A DNA stretch of 64,000 nucleotides from Lacrimispora amygdalina (GCF_900205965.1 NZ_OAOF01000010.1:1-64000); one strand, 5' to 3'; numbered from the stretch's first letter, positions 21,119 to 30,994 are shown. Notes: a model not told the origin generated them from the sequence alone. Numbers and translations are program-made.

Positions 21119-21770
21119 AAAAACAATTATTTTAACATCTGTTTTGTGTTTGCTTCCGGAGATTTTGGCTGTTATACTCTATAAGAGACTGCCGGAGCAA
21201 GTTGCCGTGCATTGGAACAGCGCAGGTGAGATTGACGGTTATCTTCCAAAAGCTATGGCTGCATTTGGTATGCCGTTTGTATTCCTGCTATTAAATCTAT
21301 TTACAAATATCAGTCTGCTCTATGATCCAAGACGGGAGGGACATCCGAAGGCACTGCGTGCGATTGTTAACTGGCTGATTCCTCTTACTTCACTGATTCT
21401 GATACCTGCCACCCTGTTTATGTCAATTGGTGTTAAAATTCCAATAACCGCATTATCATTTACCGTTGTAGGCATCGTATTTATCGTAATAGGAAATTAC
21501 TTACCTAAAAGCAAAAGAAATCACATGATGGGAGTGAGGTTGCCATGGACCTTTCATGATCCCGATAACTGGAATAAAACGAACCGGATAACTGGTCATA
21601 TGATGGTGGCCGGAGGAGTTGTTATCCTGGTGAGCGCATATTTACAGCAGATAGCCGTTTTGGATGGAGTTTCTATTATTGTTGTTATAACAGCTTTGAT
21701 CATTGTAATTCCCTTTTTTTATTCCTTTTTTCTCTATAAGAAAGAGCAGGATAAGAATGAGCCTGATTAA
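21105..21770 (+). CDS. sdpI: SdpI/DUF1648-family membrane protein
   Basis: A 221-residue protein with about six transmembrane segments. Its N-terminal DUF1648 signature has the typical PEQVAVHWNSAGEIDGY loop, followed by an SdpI-like C-terminal half (NYLPKSKRNHMMGVRLPWTFHDPDNWNKTNR). It overlaps the repressor gene by 14 bases at ATGATG with GGAAAGGAAG upstream, so translation is coupled. SdpI gives immunity to the SDP toxin and signals to SdpR in B. subtilis; many homologues stand without any toxin gene, as here. Its exact role is therefore open. Confidence 0.88.
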   Translation: MMKNKKTIILTSVLCLLPEILAVILYKRLPEQVAVHWNSAGEIDGYLPKAMAAFGMPFVFLLLNLFTNISLLYDPRREGHPKALRAIVNWLIPLTSLILIPATLFMSIGVKIPITALSFTVVGIVFIVIGNYLPKSKRNHMMGVRLPWTFHDPDNWNKTNRITGHMMVAGGVVILVSAYLQQIAVLDGVSIIVVITALIIVIPFFYSFFLYKKEQDKNEPD

Positions 21771-21833
21771 AACCGTATTATGAAGTGGCAGAGGCGGTAA
21801 ATGGAGTCATCATGAAATAAGGTATAAGAACGG

Positions 21834-21869
21834 AACGAGGACATTGGATTGATAATGTCCTCGTTTTTT
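21834..21869 (+). terminator. Terminator after the sdpI-like gene
   Basis: AACGAGGACATT pairs perfectly with AATGTCCTCGTT around an 8-base loop and runs into TTTTTT. Confidence 0.92.
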
Positions 21870-21940
21870 ACATCTGGAAAACCCTTCAATCTTTTAATTT
21901 GAATCTAAAAAATATTTAGGTTAAAAAAATTAAAATAGAT

Positions 21941-21962
21941 GTTGTTGTGTTGTAATAACAAC
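21941..21962 (+). promoter_or_regulatory. Inverted repeat upstream of the hybrid-cluster protein gene
   Basis: GTTGTT and AACAAC are separated by 10 bases, 117 bases before the hcp start. The TTGT...AACAA content recalls Rex or CRP/FNR-family half-sites, but spacing does not fit a known consensus exactly. The rest of 21870-22064 is A/T-rich with no gene; I could not settle on a promoter. Confidence 0.35.
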
Positions 21963-22078
21963 CGACATAAATCAGGTTCAATGATATTCTTAATGAGCAA
22001 CAGGACATTAACACAATATTGAAACGCGCACAAACTCCCAATGGGGTGTGTATAAATTTACTTTAGGAGGTAAGGAAT

Positions 22079-23710
22079 ATGAGCATGTTTTGCTATCAGT
22101 GTCAGGAGACAGCAAAGAACACAGGATGTACAGTGAAAGGGGTATGCGGAAAGACAGAAGAGGTTGCCAAGCTGCAGGATCTGCTTATCTATGCAGTTAA
22201 AGGAATCTCTGAAGTAGTCGTAAAGACAGGAACAAATGCGGCTGATATCGCTGAAATCAATCATGAGGTAGTAAAGAGCCTTTTTATTACCATTACCAAT
22301 GCAAATTTCGATGCAGCAGCCATTGAAGCACAGATTTTAAAGGTACTCGGCTTAAGAGATGAGCTGGCATCAAAGAAAGGTTACACGGGCAGCAGCGATG
22401 CAGCTATTTTCCACGTGACTACAAGAGAAGCAATGCTTGATAAGGCAGCTACAGTAGGCGTTCTTGCCACAGAGAATGAGGATGTACGTTCCTTAAGAGA
22501 GCTGATTATCTATGGTATTAAAGGTATGGCTGCTTATGTTGAGCATGCGGTTAATCTTGGTAAAGAAAATACTGACATTTATGGATTTATGTATAAAGGG
22601 CTGGCAGCAACTCTTGACAACACCCTTTCTGCAGATGATCTGGTTGCATTAACATTACAGACAGGTGAAGTTGGCGTTACAGCCATGGCTCTTCTTGATG
22701 AAGCGAATACTTCCCGTTACGGTAATCCGGAAATCACTTCCGTTAATATTGGTGTCAGAAAGAATCCGGCAATCTTAATCTCCGGTCATGATTTAGCAGA
22801 TATGGAACAGCTTTTAGAGCAGACTGCCGGAACAGGCGTAGATGTTTATACTCACGGCGAGATGCTTCCAGCTCATTACTATCCTGCATTCAAGAAGTAT
22901 GATCATTTCGCTGGAAACTACGGGAATGCATGGTGGAAACAGTTAGAAGAGTTTGAATCCTTCCATGGTCCGGTTCTCTTCACAACCAACTGTATCGTAC
23001 CTCCAAGAACACCTGAGGCAGCAGCTAAAATTTTCACCACAGGCGCTACTGGTTTCCCAGGATGTACACATATTGAAGCTGATGAAAACGGAAAGAAAGA
23101 TTTCTCAAAGATCATTGAGCTTGCAAAGACACTTCCAAGTCCGGAAGAAATTGAAACTGGATCCATCGTAGGCGGATTCGCACATAATCAGGTATTTGCA
23201 CTGGCTGACAAGGTGGTTGATGCTGTAAAATCCGGCGCGATCAAGAAATTCTTTGTTATGGCAGGCTGTGACGGCAGGGCAAAATCAAGAAACTATTATA
23301 CTGAGTTTGCACAGAAGCTTCCAAAAGATACGGTTATTCTGACCGCAGGCTGTGCAAAATATAAATACAATAAGCTGAATCTGGGTGATATCGGCGGGAT
23401 TCCAAGAGTCCTTGATGCAGGTCAGTGTAACGATTCCTATTCTCTTGCAGTAATTGCTATGAAGTTAAAGGAAATCTTCGGACTGGCTGACATCAATGAG
23501 CTTCCCATCGCTTATAACATTGCCTGGTATGAGCAGAAGGCAGTTATTGTACTTCTTGCGCTTCTTCATCTTGGCGTAAAGAACATTCATTTAGGACCGA
23601 CACTACCGGGATTTTTATCTCCTAATGTTGCAAAGGTGCTTGTAGATACCTTCGGTATTGCAGGTATTGGAGAAGTGGATGATGATATTGAATTATTTAT
23701 GAATGCATAA
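22079..23710 (+). CDS. hcp: Hydroxylamine reductase / hybrid-cluster protein
   Basis: A 543-residue cytosolic protein of the prismane family, usual length. The N-terminal cysteines C5-x2-C8-x8-C17-x5-C23 bind the first iron-sulfur cluster; the C-terminal half contains the hybrid-cluster residues (for example in TNCIVPP, GCTH, GCDGR and AGCAKYKYN). Hcp proteins reduce hydroxylamine or, more likely in vivo, nitric oxide, and protect anaerobes from nitrosative stress. It has an AGGAGG ribosome site 8 bases ahead and is flanked by terminators, so it is monocistronic. Confidence 0.96.
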   Translation: MSMFCYQCQETAKNTGCTVKGVCGKTEEVAKLQDLLIYAVKGISEVVVKTGTNAADIAEINHEVVKSLFITITNANFDAAAIEAQILKVLGLRDELASKKGYTGSSDAAIFHVTTREAMLDKAATVGVLATENEDVRSLRELIIYGIKGMAAYVEHAVNLGKENTDIYGFMYKGLAATLDNTLSADDLVALTLQTGEVGVTAMALLDEANTSRYGNPEITSVNIGVRKNPAILISGHDLADMEQLLEQTAGTGVDVYTHGEMLPAHYYPAFKKYDHFAGNYGNAWWKQLEEFESFHGPVLFTTNCIVPPRTPEAAAKIFTTGATGFPGCTHIEADENGKKDFSKIIELAKTLPSPEEIETGSIVGGFAHNQVFALADKVVDAVKSGAIKKFFVMAGCDGRAKSRNYYTEFAQKLPKDTVILTAGCAKYKYNKLNLGDIGGIPRVLDAGQCNDSYSLAVIAMKLKEIFGLADINELPIAYNIAWYEQKAVIVLLALLHLGVKNIHLGPTLPGFLSPNVAKVLVDTFGIAGIGEVDDDIELFMNA

Positions 23711-23724
23711 TTAAAAATATTTAA

Positions 23725-23775
23725 AAAAGTCCATCGGACCTGTTGCTTTTAGCAGCATTTCCATGGACTTTTTTT
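23725..23775 (+). terminator. Terminator after hcp
   Basis: AAAGTCCAT pairs with ATGGACTTT, closing a branched loop with an inner CTG(T)TGC/GCAGCA pairing, followed by a T tract. Bases 23776-23950 hold nothing else I can name. Confidence 0.85.
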
Positions 23776-23953
23776 ATTGCCTGCATACTGTTTCCGTTAT
23801 ATTCCATATTTTACCAGCACTAACAAAGTTAACAAGAGGAGCTGGTGAATCGAAATTATTTCATAGAATGGTATGGAAAGAAATATGTCGAATAAAATAG
23901 TTTATTGTAAAAATGCACAAAATAAGTTTTGCAATTTTATGAAAATTCACATC

Positions 23954-23982
23954 TTGAATAAAATGCTGAAGTAAAGTAAGAT
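23954..23982 (+). promoter_or_regulatory. Promoter of the isomerase/ABC-transporter operon
   Basis: TTGAAT (23954-23959), 17 bases, TAAGAT (23977-23982). The presumed ROK operator begins just downstream. Confidence 0.55.
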
Positions 23983-23986
23983 AAGT

Positions 23987-24005
23987 ATAAATTAAATTAA
24001 TTAAT
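23987..24005. promoter_or_regulatory. A/T-rich operator, presumed ROK site 1
   Basis: Contains ATAAATTAAATTA (23987-23999) and the near-palindrome ATTAAATTAATTAAT (23991-24005). The 22 bases at 23978-23999 match those at 31625-31646 with one difference, and the 13-mer recurs at 37338. Placement over the transcription start suggests repression. Confidence 0.6.
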
Positions 24006-24036
24006 TAATTACTTTTACATTTATCAGAGGTGAAGT

Positions 24037-25371
24037 ATGAAAGAAATAAGTATGGAATTAATAGATGGTTCCTCATGGCTTACGACTGAGGAAATCACAG
24101 ACAAGATGGAGGAATACGCCCCTTACCTTGATGAAGTAAAGTATGGGGAGAAGCAGTATGAAGATAACCTTGGCTGGCTGAATGTAGATGAGTGGGCAGG
24201 TGAAAAGTGGATCACTTACTATCAGGAATTAGCAGCTGATGTACGAAAGAACGCAGATGTCTTTGTGGTCATCGGTATCGGCGGTTCAAATCAGGCGGCG
24301 CGTGCAGTGGTAGATGCGATCGGAGAGACCGGTCCGGTCACAATAAAATGGGCGGGCAACAGTATTTCTGCAGACAGCATTCGTAATGTATTGCAGGAAT
24401 TAAAGGGAAAAAGTGTTTACATAAATTTAATCGCTAAGAATTTCGAAACGCTGGAGCCCGGCATAGGATTTCGTGCTCTTCGCAGTTTTATGAAAAAAGA
24501 ATACGGTGCTGGATATGCAAAGCGTGTGATCTGTACCGGCACGGAAGGAAGTCATCTGGAGAAGCTTTGCAAGGTGAATGGGTATCACTTTCTTCCGTTT
24601 CCCCTTAATATCGGAGGACGGTTTACAGCTCTTTCCCCGGTAGGACTATTCCCTATGGCTGTGGCTGGAATTAATATTGGTGCAATAGCAGCAGGAGCAA
24701 AGTGCATGCGGCAGAAGCTGCTTGAAGAAACTGCTTCTGAGAGTATGGCATTAAAATATGCAGTGATAAGAAACCTGCTGTATCAGAAGGGTTTTGGCAT
24801 GGAGATGCTTTCTTATTTTGAACCGCGCTATTTCCGCTTTGCAAAGTGGTGGATGCAGCTGTTTGGTGAAAGTGAGGGAAAAGATAACAAAGGGTTATAT
24901 CCGTTATTTGGAAATTTTTCAGAGGATCTGCATTCCATCGGGCAGTTTCTACAGGATGGATCAAATATAATTTTTGAAACTTTCCTGGATATTCAGGATA
25001 CAGGGGCATCTTATGTACTGCACAATGATAATGTGGATGATATGTTCGATTATTTAAACGGTAAGGATTTTGATGAAATAAACCGGGCAGCGTTTGAGGC
25101 GACAATTACTGCACACAGTAAAAAGTTTCCATGTATGAAGATACTTATTCCTGCTGTTGACGAATGCACGTTTGGCCAGCTGTTTTATTTCTTCGAGTTT
25201 GTATGTTATTTGTCGGCAAAGATTCTTGGGGTTAACCCGTTTGACCAGCCAGGTGTGGAAGCATATAAACAGTATATGTTTCAGGCTCTGGGAAAAAACA
25301 GACATAAGATTCAGGTTAACGGTAATGGGGCAGCTGTCGGTGACAGTAGTGCCAGTGGAATCTCTTTTTAA
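24037..25371 (+). CDS. pgi: Glucose-6-phosphate isomerase family protein
   Basis: A 444-residue SIS-fold isomerase of the bacterial PGI family. It has the phosphate-binding VIGIGGSNQAARA (usual VIGIGGSYLGARA), a GTEGSHLEK block, NIGGRFTALSPVG and a catalytic-type glutamate in IFETFLD. It interconverts an aldose 6-phosphate and ketose 6-phosphate. Several motif positions differ from housekeeping Pgi, and it heads an ABC-transporter operon under the presumed ROK operator. It may therefore be a catabolic paralogue acting on a modified hexose phosphate. Fifty-seven bases separate it from the binding-protein gene. Confidence 0.85.
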   Translation: MKEISMELIDGSSWLTTEEITDKMEEYAPYLDEVKYGEKQYEDNLGWLNVDEWAGEKWITYYQELAADVRKNADVFVVIGIGGSNQAARAVVDAIGETGPVTIKWAGNSISADSIRNVLQELKGKSVYINLIAKNFETLEPGIGFRALRSFMKKEYGAGYAKRVICTGTEGSHLEKLCKVNGYHFLPFPLNIGGRFTALSPVGLFPMAVAGINIGAIAAGAKCMRQKLLEETASESMALKYAVIRNLLYQKGFGMEMLSYFEPRYFRFAKWWMQLFGESEGKDNKGLYPLFGNFSEDLHSIGQFLQDGSNIIFETFLDIQDTGASYVLHNDNVDDMFDYLNGKDFDEINRAAFEATITAHSKKFPCMKILIPAVDECTFGQLFYFFEFVCYLSAKILGVNPFDQPGVEAYKQYMFQALGKNRHKIQVNGNGAAVGDSSASGISF

Positions 25372-25428
25372 TATCAGGTGCATGAAAAACACTTGAAATA
25401 TAAGGCATCAGAGAAGGAGGAATTTTTT

Positions 25429-27072
25429 ATGAAAAAAAGTTTTAAGAAGTTTTGCTCACTTGCCCTGGCTGTAGTAATGACAGCTTCAACGCTGGCAGGA
25501 TGCGGCGGTTCTAAGCCAGAAACGTCAGAAAGCAGTGCAGGCAGCAGTGCTGCAGCTGAAAGTACAACAGCAGGCAGTGGTGATACTAAGGCAGCAGCCA
25601 CAGGCAGCGATGGTGTATTGGATATCGGTTATAACCAGATGGTGGAAAGCTTAACACCATTCAGGGGGAATACTTTAAGAAATGCTCCGTTTATGACTCA
25701 GCTGTATGAATCTCTGGCAGTTGTAAATGAAATACGCGAAATGGAGCCACTGGTTGCAAAATCATGGAAAACAGATGATAACGGATTTACTTACAATATT
25801 GAAATCTGGGACAGAGTAAGCGATTCCGCGGGAAATAAAATCGATGCTTCTGATATTGTCTGGTTTATGCAGGAATCCATGAAACGGGCATTAAAGCCTG
25901 TATTTGCAAAGGTTGAAAGTGTAGAACAGACTGGCGACTATACATTGACAGTAAAGATGAAATCCAATATCGTCGGTACGTTTGAGTCTCTTTTAAGAGA
26001 TACATACGCAATATCCAAAAAATCATTTGAGGCCAGTCCTGATGAATTCGGTGCATCACTGGTTTCCTCATCACCCTACATGGTCACAGAATATACTGCT
26101 AATTCAATCCTGTCTCTTGAAAAGAGAAGTGATTATTGGCAGGATGAAGCGAATATGCCAAAATGTGTACGCCCCTCAGTTAAGAAGCTCAGTTATCACT
26201 GCATTAAAGAATCTTCCCAGATGGCAATTGCTTTAGAAACCGGTATTGTAGACATGGTAATTTCGCTGGATCCATCTTCTGTAAAACAGTTCGCTGACAA
26301 TAAGGATGATTATACGGTTGAACTGGCGGACGGCTCTCAGGGATGGCAGATGTTTTTCTCCGGTGCAGACAGCAGCATAGTTGCAAATAATGTGAAACTG
26401 CGTCAGGCAATTTGTTACAGCATTGATGAAAATGGTCTGATTACAGGTCTTCTTCAGGGCTATGGTACTCCAATGTATGATGTTTGCCCGCCGATGTTTA
26501 ACGGATTTAACCAGAAGTGGATGGAAGAAGATTATTACAATTTCAATCTTGATAAAGCAAAGCAGCTGATTAAAGAATCCGGATATAATGGTGAACCAAT
26601 CAGCATTCTCACAACCAGCAATACATTATCACAGAGAATGGCGCAGATGCTTCAAAGCTACATGATGGCAATTGGCATCAAGGTTGAATTAAAAATTGTT
26701 GATATGGCATTATATACCGCAACCCGTCTTGATGGTACGCAGTATGACATTGTACTTAATACCATCGGAGGAACATTCTTAAGTGACCATTGGTCTATCC
26801 GGTATGACCCCGCTGCTTATAAAACCGGAGATGCAACAAGCCGTCACGACAATACTCTGGCAGAGCTTTTATATAAGACCTGGACACCCAGCGGTTATAC
26901 AGAAGAAAACATTGATGCAGTACATAAGTATATAAAGGATACTGCAATTGCATATGGTATGTTTAATCCCCAGACAATTGTGGTAATCAGAAAAGATGCT
27001 GGTCTTGAAAAAGAAGTTCTTGAATATCAGGGATATATAGCTCCGGCATCAAGTACATTCACCAATTATTAA
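25429..27072 (+). CDS. ABC transporter substrate-binding lipoprotein, family 5
   Basis: A 547-residue extracellular solute-binding protein of the DppA/OppA family. The signal peptide ends in lipobox LAGC (Cys25) and is followed by a Ser/Ala/Thr-rich linker (26-60). ATG 25429 is chosen because GAAGGAGG precedes it and the signal sequence starts there. Family 5 proteins bind peptides, nickel or oligosaccharides. The neighbours are an isomerase, a glycosidase and sulfatases rather than peptidases, which favours a sugar ligand. It is the first of five transporter genes. Confidence 0.92.
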   Translation: MKKSFKKFCSLALAVVMTASTLAGCGGSKPETSESSAGSSAAAESTTAGSGDTKAAATGSDGVLDIGYNQMVESLTPFRGNTLRNAPFMTQLYESLAVVNEIREMEPLVAKSWKTDDNGFTYNIEIWDRVSDSAGNKIDASDIVWFMQESMKRALKPVFAKVESVEQTGDYTLTVKMKSNIVGTFESLLRDTYAISKKSFEASPDEFGASLVSSSPYMVTEYTANSILSLEKRSDYWQDEANMPKCVRPSVKKLSYHCIKESSQMAIALETGIVDMVISLDPSSVKQFADNKDDYTVELADGSQGWQMFFSGADSSIVANNVKLRQAICYSIDENGLITGLLQGYGTPMYDVCPPMFNGFNQKWMEEDYYNFNLDKAKQLIKESGYNGEPISILTTSNTLSQRMAQMLQSYMMAIGIKVELKIVDMALYTATRLDGTQYDIVLNTIGGTFLSDHWSIRYDPAAYKTGDATSRHDNTLAELLYKTWTPSGYTEENIDAVHKYIKDTAIAYGMFNPQTIVVIRKDAGLEKEVLEYQGYIAPASSTFTNY

Positions 27073-27105
27073 AGAAAAGAAGCAGGACAGTTTTATACTA
27101 ATTCT

Positions 27106-27150
27106 AAGCTGAGGTGCGCAGAAAACTTACAGCTGCGCACCAGTCAGCTT
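27106..27150 (+). other. Intercistronic hairpin between binding protein and permease genes
   Basis: GGTGCGCAG pairs with CTGCGCACC, and outside it AAGCTGA pairs with TCAGCTT, giving a stem of about 16 pairs with a 2-base bulge. No T tract follows. Such hairpins after binding-protein genes commonly protect the upstream mRNA or partially attenuate the permease genes. Confidence 0.7.
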
Positions 27151-27166
27151 CAATGGAGAATAATAT

Positions 27167-28144
27167 ATGCTAAAATATGTATTGAAACGATTGATCTGGA
27201 TGATACCGATTGTTCTGGGAGTAGCAATTCTTGTTTTCATTATGATGACTTTTTGCCCGGGAAGGCCGGAGGAAATTATCCTTGGTCCCTCAGCGACGGA
27301 AACAGAGCTTGCCGCGAAACGTCTGGAACTGGGACTGGATGACCCGATTGTGCTTCGTCTCGGCCGGTATATGAGTGATGTTTTTATCCATTTTGATCTG
27401 GGAAAATCCTGGCTGACTAATGTGGATATTATCAGTTCGATTAAGGAACGTCTTCCCAGAACATTGATGCTGACCGTTGCTACCTTATTAATATCCGTTG
27501 GTATTGGAATTCCATTGGGTGTAATAGCCGCGATTAAACAGAATAAATGGCAGGATTCTGTGTGTATGGTGCTCGCTCTGGTGGGAGTGGCAATTCCTAA
27601 TTTCTGGCTTGCCCTGCTGCTGGTTTTACAGTTTTCCGTTAAACTTAACTGGTTACCGGCTTTGGGAATCGGAACCGGGCTTGCAGGAATTAAATTTTAC
27701 ATCCTGCCTGCTATTTCCGGAAGTACCGGAGGTCTTGCAAGCTGTGCGAGACAAACCAGGTCGGCCATGCTTGATGTAATCCGCGCTGATTATATCACAA
27801 CTGCCCGTTCAAAAGGTGTTCCGGAGCGGGATGTAATCATGAAACATGCCTTAAAAAACAGTCTGATTCCTATTATAACTGTTATGGGAACGATGTTTGG
27901 CCATTTTCTTGGAGGAGCGATGATCATTGAAACTATTTTCGCAATTCCAGGTATGGGTACTTATATTATTGAGGCTGTAAACAGCCGTGATTATCCCATT
28001 GTGCAGGGCGGATCCATTTTCCTTGCAATTACCTTCAGCTTCTGTATGCTTATTGTAGATTTACTTTATGCAATGGTAGATCCGAGAATTAAAGCACAGT
28101 ATGCTTCAGGCAGGAAGAAAAGGAAGGTGAAAGCAAATGCCTAA
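27167..28144 (+). CDS. ABC transporter permease, DppB type
   Basis: A 325-residue inner-membrane permease with six predicted helices, an N-terminal TM (LIWMIPIVLGVAILVFIMM) and the EAA-like loop around DYITTARSKGVPERDVIMKHALKN. It forms the channel with the next gene product. Its start follows TGGAGAA at normal distance. Confidence 0.95.
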   Translation: MLKYVLKRLIWMIPIVLGVAILVFIMMTFCPGRPEEIILGPSATETELAAKRLELGLDDPIVLRLGRYMSDVFIHFDLGKSWLTNVDIISSIKERLPRTLMLTVATLLISVGIGIPLGVIAAIKQNKWQDSVCMVLALVGVAIPNFWLALLLVLQFSVKLNWLPALGIGTGLAGIKFYILPAISGSTGGLASCARQTRSAMLDVIRADYITTARSKGVPERDVIMKHALKNSLIPIITVMGTMFGHFLGGAMIIETIFAIPGMGTYIIEAVNSRDYPIVQGGSIFLAITFSFCMLIVDLLYAMVDPRIKAQYASGRKKRKVKANA

Positions 28145-29003
28145 GACAACATATGCCAAAAAACAGAGCGGATTTGCTACTGTCATGAAGCAGATGAGTA
28201 AGAATAAAGCAGCAATGCTTGGTCTTTTAATCCTTTCAACTGAAATCATTCTGGCAATTCTGGCACCTTATATTATACCTTATGACTATTCTTATATGGA
28301 TATGGCAAATATGTTTGCCAAACCATCAGCTTCCCATCTGTTTGGCTGTGATGATATGGGAAGAGATATATTCAGCCGTGTGCTATATGGTGCCAGGTAT
28401 TCCATTTCCATTGGTATCATAGCTGTTTCCATCGGTTCCGCCATTGGCTGTACCATTGGTGCGATCTCCGGTTTCTTCGGGGGGCAGGTAGACAATATCA
28501 TCATGCGTTTATTAGATATTATACAGGCTATTCCAGGAATGCTTTTAATGATTGTTATTTCTGCCGTACTGGGACCTGGTTATTTTAATACAATTATCGC
28601 ATTATCCATAGGAAGTATTTCCGGCATGGCCAGAATGCTGCGTGCCCAGATGCTTAAGGAGAGGGAAAACGAGTACATTGAAGCAGCCCAGTCCATTAAC
28701 TGCAGCAAATTCCGGATCATTACAAGCCATCTGCTTCCCAACTGTATATCACCCATGATTGTATCTGCTACAATGGGAGTGGCGCAGACCATAACGATTG
28801 CAGCTGGTTTAAGTTTTATCGGTCTGGGTGTTCAGCCTCCTATTCCTGAATGGGGTGCCATGCTATCAGCAGCCCGCCAGTTTATTCGACAGGCTCCTCA
28901 TCTTGTTTATTTCCCCGGCCTTGCGATTGCAGTGACGGTACTTGCATTAAATTTACTGGGAGACGGCTTAAGAGATGCTCTGGATCCCAAATTGAAGAAT
29001 TAA
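28137..29003 (+). CDS. ABC transporter permease, DppC type
   Basis: A 288-residue permease overlapping the DppB-type gene by 8 bases. It has the DppC N-terminal hydrophobic anchor (LGLLILSTEIILAILAPYI), the characteristic HLFGCDDMGRDIFSRVLYGAR segment and an EAA loop (EYIEAAQSINCSKFRIITSHLLPN). It pairs with the preceding permease. Confidence 0.95.
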   Translation: MPKTTYAKKQSGFATVMKQMSKNKAAMLGLLILSTEIILAILAPYIIPYDYSYMDMANMFAKPSASHLFGCDDMGRDIFSRVLYGARYSISIGIIAVSIGSAIGCTIGAISGFFGGQVDNIIMRLLDIIQAIPGMLLMIVISAVLGPGYFNTIIALSIGSISGMARMLRAQMLKERENEYIEAAQSINCSKFRIITSHLLPNCISPMIVSATMGVAQTITIAAGLSFIGLGVQPPIPEWGAMLSAARQFIRQAPHLVYFPGLAIAVTVLALNLLGDGLRDALDPKLKN

Positions 29004-29019
29004 GGAAGGAGGAACAGCT

Positions 29020-30027
29020 GTGCATCAGAAAAAAATCAATACAGATATGCCGTTCCTTTCTATAAAGGACTTAAAGGTAGAATACAAATCGGATGGACAG
29101 ATTGTACATGCCGTAAATGACGTAAACCTTCAGCTGGAGCGCGGAAAAACCCTGGGACTGGTTGGTGAGACCGGTGCAGGTAAAACTACGATTGCAAAAT
29201 CCATTCTGCGGATTTTGCCTGATGTTGGAAGCAATATCTCCAATGGTGAGATTTACCTGGAAGGGGAGAATCTCTTAAAGTTATCGGAAACTGACATGAG
29301 AAAGATCCGCGGCAACAAGGTTTCCATGATATTCCAGGATCCCATGACAGCGTTAAATCCGGTTCTTCGTGTTGGCGATCAGATCGCAGAGGTAGTGAGT
29401 CTGCACAGTGATAATAATAATCATGCAGAACATGAAAAAAGAGCAAAGGAAATGCTTGAAATAGTCGGTATCCCTGCAGAACGTTATTATGCATATCCTC
29501 ACCAGTTTTCCGGCGGTATGAAGCAGAGAGTTGTTATTGCCATTGCCCTGGCATGCAATCCTGATCTGCTGCTGGCGGATGAACCCACCACTGCGCTGGA
29601 TGTGACGATTCAGGCACAGGTGCTTGATTTAATTGCAGAGTTAAGAAATAAATATAATACTGCCATGCTGTTAATTACCCACGATATGGGGGTTGTTGCG
29701 CAGGTGTGCGATACAGTGGCTGTCATCTATGCGGGCAGCATTATTGAATATGGAACGAAACAGCAGATTTTTAAGCACCCCTCCCATCCATATACCATCG
29801 GTCTGTTCGGTGCAATTCCTGATATGAATGAGGATGAAGAGTGGCTTCACCCGATAGACGGACTGCCGCCGGATCCAACCAACCTGCCTCAGGGCTGCTC
29901 CTTTGCTCCACGATGCAAATATGCAACCGATGAATGCCGGAAGGAAACAATCGGCATGTACAAGACTCAGGATGGACACGACTGCCGCTGCTGCCGTATC
30001 GAAGCCGTTATAAAGGGGGAGGATTAA
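29020..30027 (+). CDS. ABC transporter ATPase, DppD type
   Basis: A 335-residue ATPase with Walker [10 protein letters not shown], signature FSGGMKQR and Walker [13 protein letters not shown], plus the C-terminal oligopeptide/dipeptide ATPase tail with cysteines ([14 protein letters not shown]). It starts with GTG at 29020, with GGAAGGAGG just upstream. It energises the permease pair. Confidence 0.95.
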   Translation: MHQKKINTDMPFLSIKDLKVEYKSDGQIVHAVNDVNLQLERGKTLGLVGETGAGKTTIAKSILRILPDVGSNISNGEIYLEGENLLKLSETDMRKIRGNKVSMIFQDPMTALNPVLRVGDQIAEVVSLHSDNNNHAEHEKRAKEMLEIVGIPAERYYAYPHQFSGGMKQRVVIAIALACNPDLLLADEPTTALDVTIQAQVLDLIAELRNKYNTAMLLITHDMGVVAQVCDTVAVIYAGSIIEYGTKQQIFKHPSHPYTIGLFGAIPDMNEDEEWLHPIDGLPPDPTNLPQGCSFAPRCKYATDECRKETIGMYKTQDGHDCRCCRIEAVIKGED

Positions 30028-30990
30028 ATGAATCCGGTTATTGAAGTGAAGAATTTAAAAAAATATTTTACAACCCCTCGCGGTATGCTTCATGCTGTTG
30101 ATGACGTCACATTCACCATTGAAAAAGGGCGTACTCTTGGTGTTGTAGGAGAATCAGGCTGCGGAAAATCCACCCTTGGAAGAACGATTATTCATCTCCA
30201 TGAAAGTACCGAAGGACAGATTTTATTAAATGGAACGGATGTCACCAACTTAAAGGGGAAAAATTTGCGGCAAGCCCGCGAAAAAATGCAGATTATTTTC
30301 CAGGATCCTTATTCCTCTCTTGATCCGCGTAAAACAATAGACAGTACGATTCGGGAACCCTTAATTGTATCAAGGCGTTTTACAAAAAGTCAGATTGATG
30401 AAAAGACACAGGAATTAATGGATCTGGTTGGTATAGATGAACGATTGAGAAAGGCTTATCCCCATGAACTTGACGGAGGACGCAGACAGAGAGTGGGAAT
30501 TGCACGTGCGCTTGCACTGGAGCCAGAATTTATAGTGTGTGATGAGCCGGTATCCGCTCTTGACGTATCAATTCAGGCACAGGTACTCAACCTTTTAAAG
30601 AAGCTCCAGAAGGATAAGGGTCTGACCTATATGTTTGTGACCCATGATATGTCTGTGGTACGCCATATTTCCGACGATATATGTGTTATGTACCTAGGAC
30701 AGGTAGTTGAAAAATGCTCTTCTAAGGAACTGTTTCATAACCCGCTTCATCCTTATACAAGAGCATTGCTTTCTGCAATTCCTTCTACAGATCTTGATAA
30801 ACCCAATAAGCGTGAGATTCTGCGCGGTGAAATCACATCGCCGGTCAATCCAAAACCAGGCTGCCGCTTTTCTGCCCGCTGTCCTTATGCAAAAGAGGAG
30901 TGCTTAAAGCAGCAGAAGCAGGAAGAGGTATCCCCTGGACATTTCGTGACATGCTGCCGCCTGCACGAAATAAATTCTTCATATAATTAA
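30028..30990 (+). CDS. ABC transporter ATPase, DppF type
   Basis: A 320-residue ATPase that starts on the base after the preceding stop codon. Walker A is GESGCGKST and Walker B FIVCDEPVSALD. The signature loop reads LDGGRRQR in place of LSGGQRQR, a form I recall from a clostridial subfamily of these ATPases. The C-terminus carries the CRFSARCPYAKEEC motif. It completes the five-component transporter. Confidence 0.95.
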   Translation: MNPVIEVKNLKKYFTTPRGMLHAVDDVTFTIEKGRTLGVVGESGCGKSTLGRTIIHLHESTEGQILLNGTDVTNLKGKNLRQAREKMQIIFQDPYSSLDPRKTIDSTIREPLIVSRRFTKSQIDEKTQELMDLVGIDERLRKAYPHELDGGRRQRVGIARALALEPEFIVCDEPVSALDVSIQAQVLNLLKKLQKDKGLTYMFVTHDMSVVRHISDDICVMYLGQVVEKCSSKELFHNPLHPYTRALLSAIPSTDLDKPNKREILRGEITSPVNPKPGCRFSARCPYAKEECLKQQKQEEVSPGHFVTCCRLHEINSSYN

Positions 30991-30994
30991 AGAA

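Noticed and set aside
24037..25371. The sulfatase region as a known sulfoquinovose (sulfo-EMP) pathway
   Set aside because: A kinase, aldolase and isomerase are present, but no sulfoquinovosidase (GH31), sulfolactaldehyde reductase or sulfonate exporter is seen, and the sulfatases indicate sulfate esters, not sulfonates.
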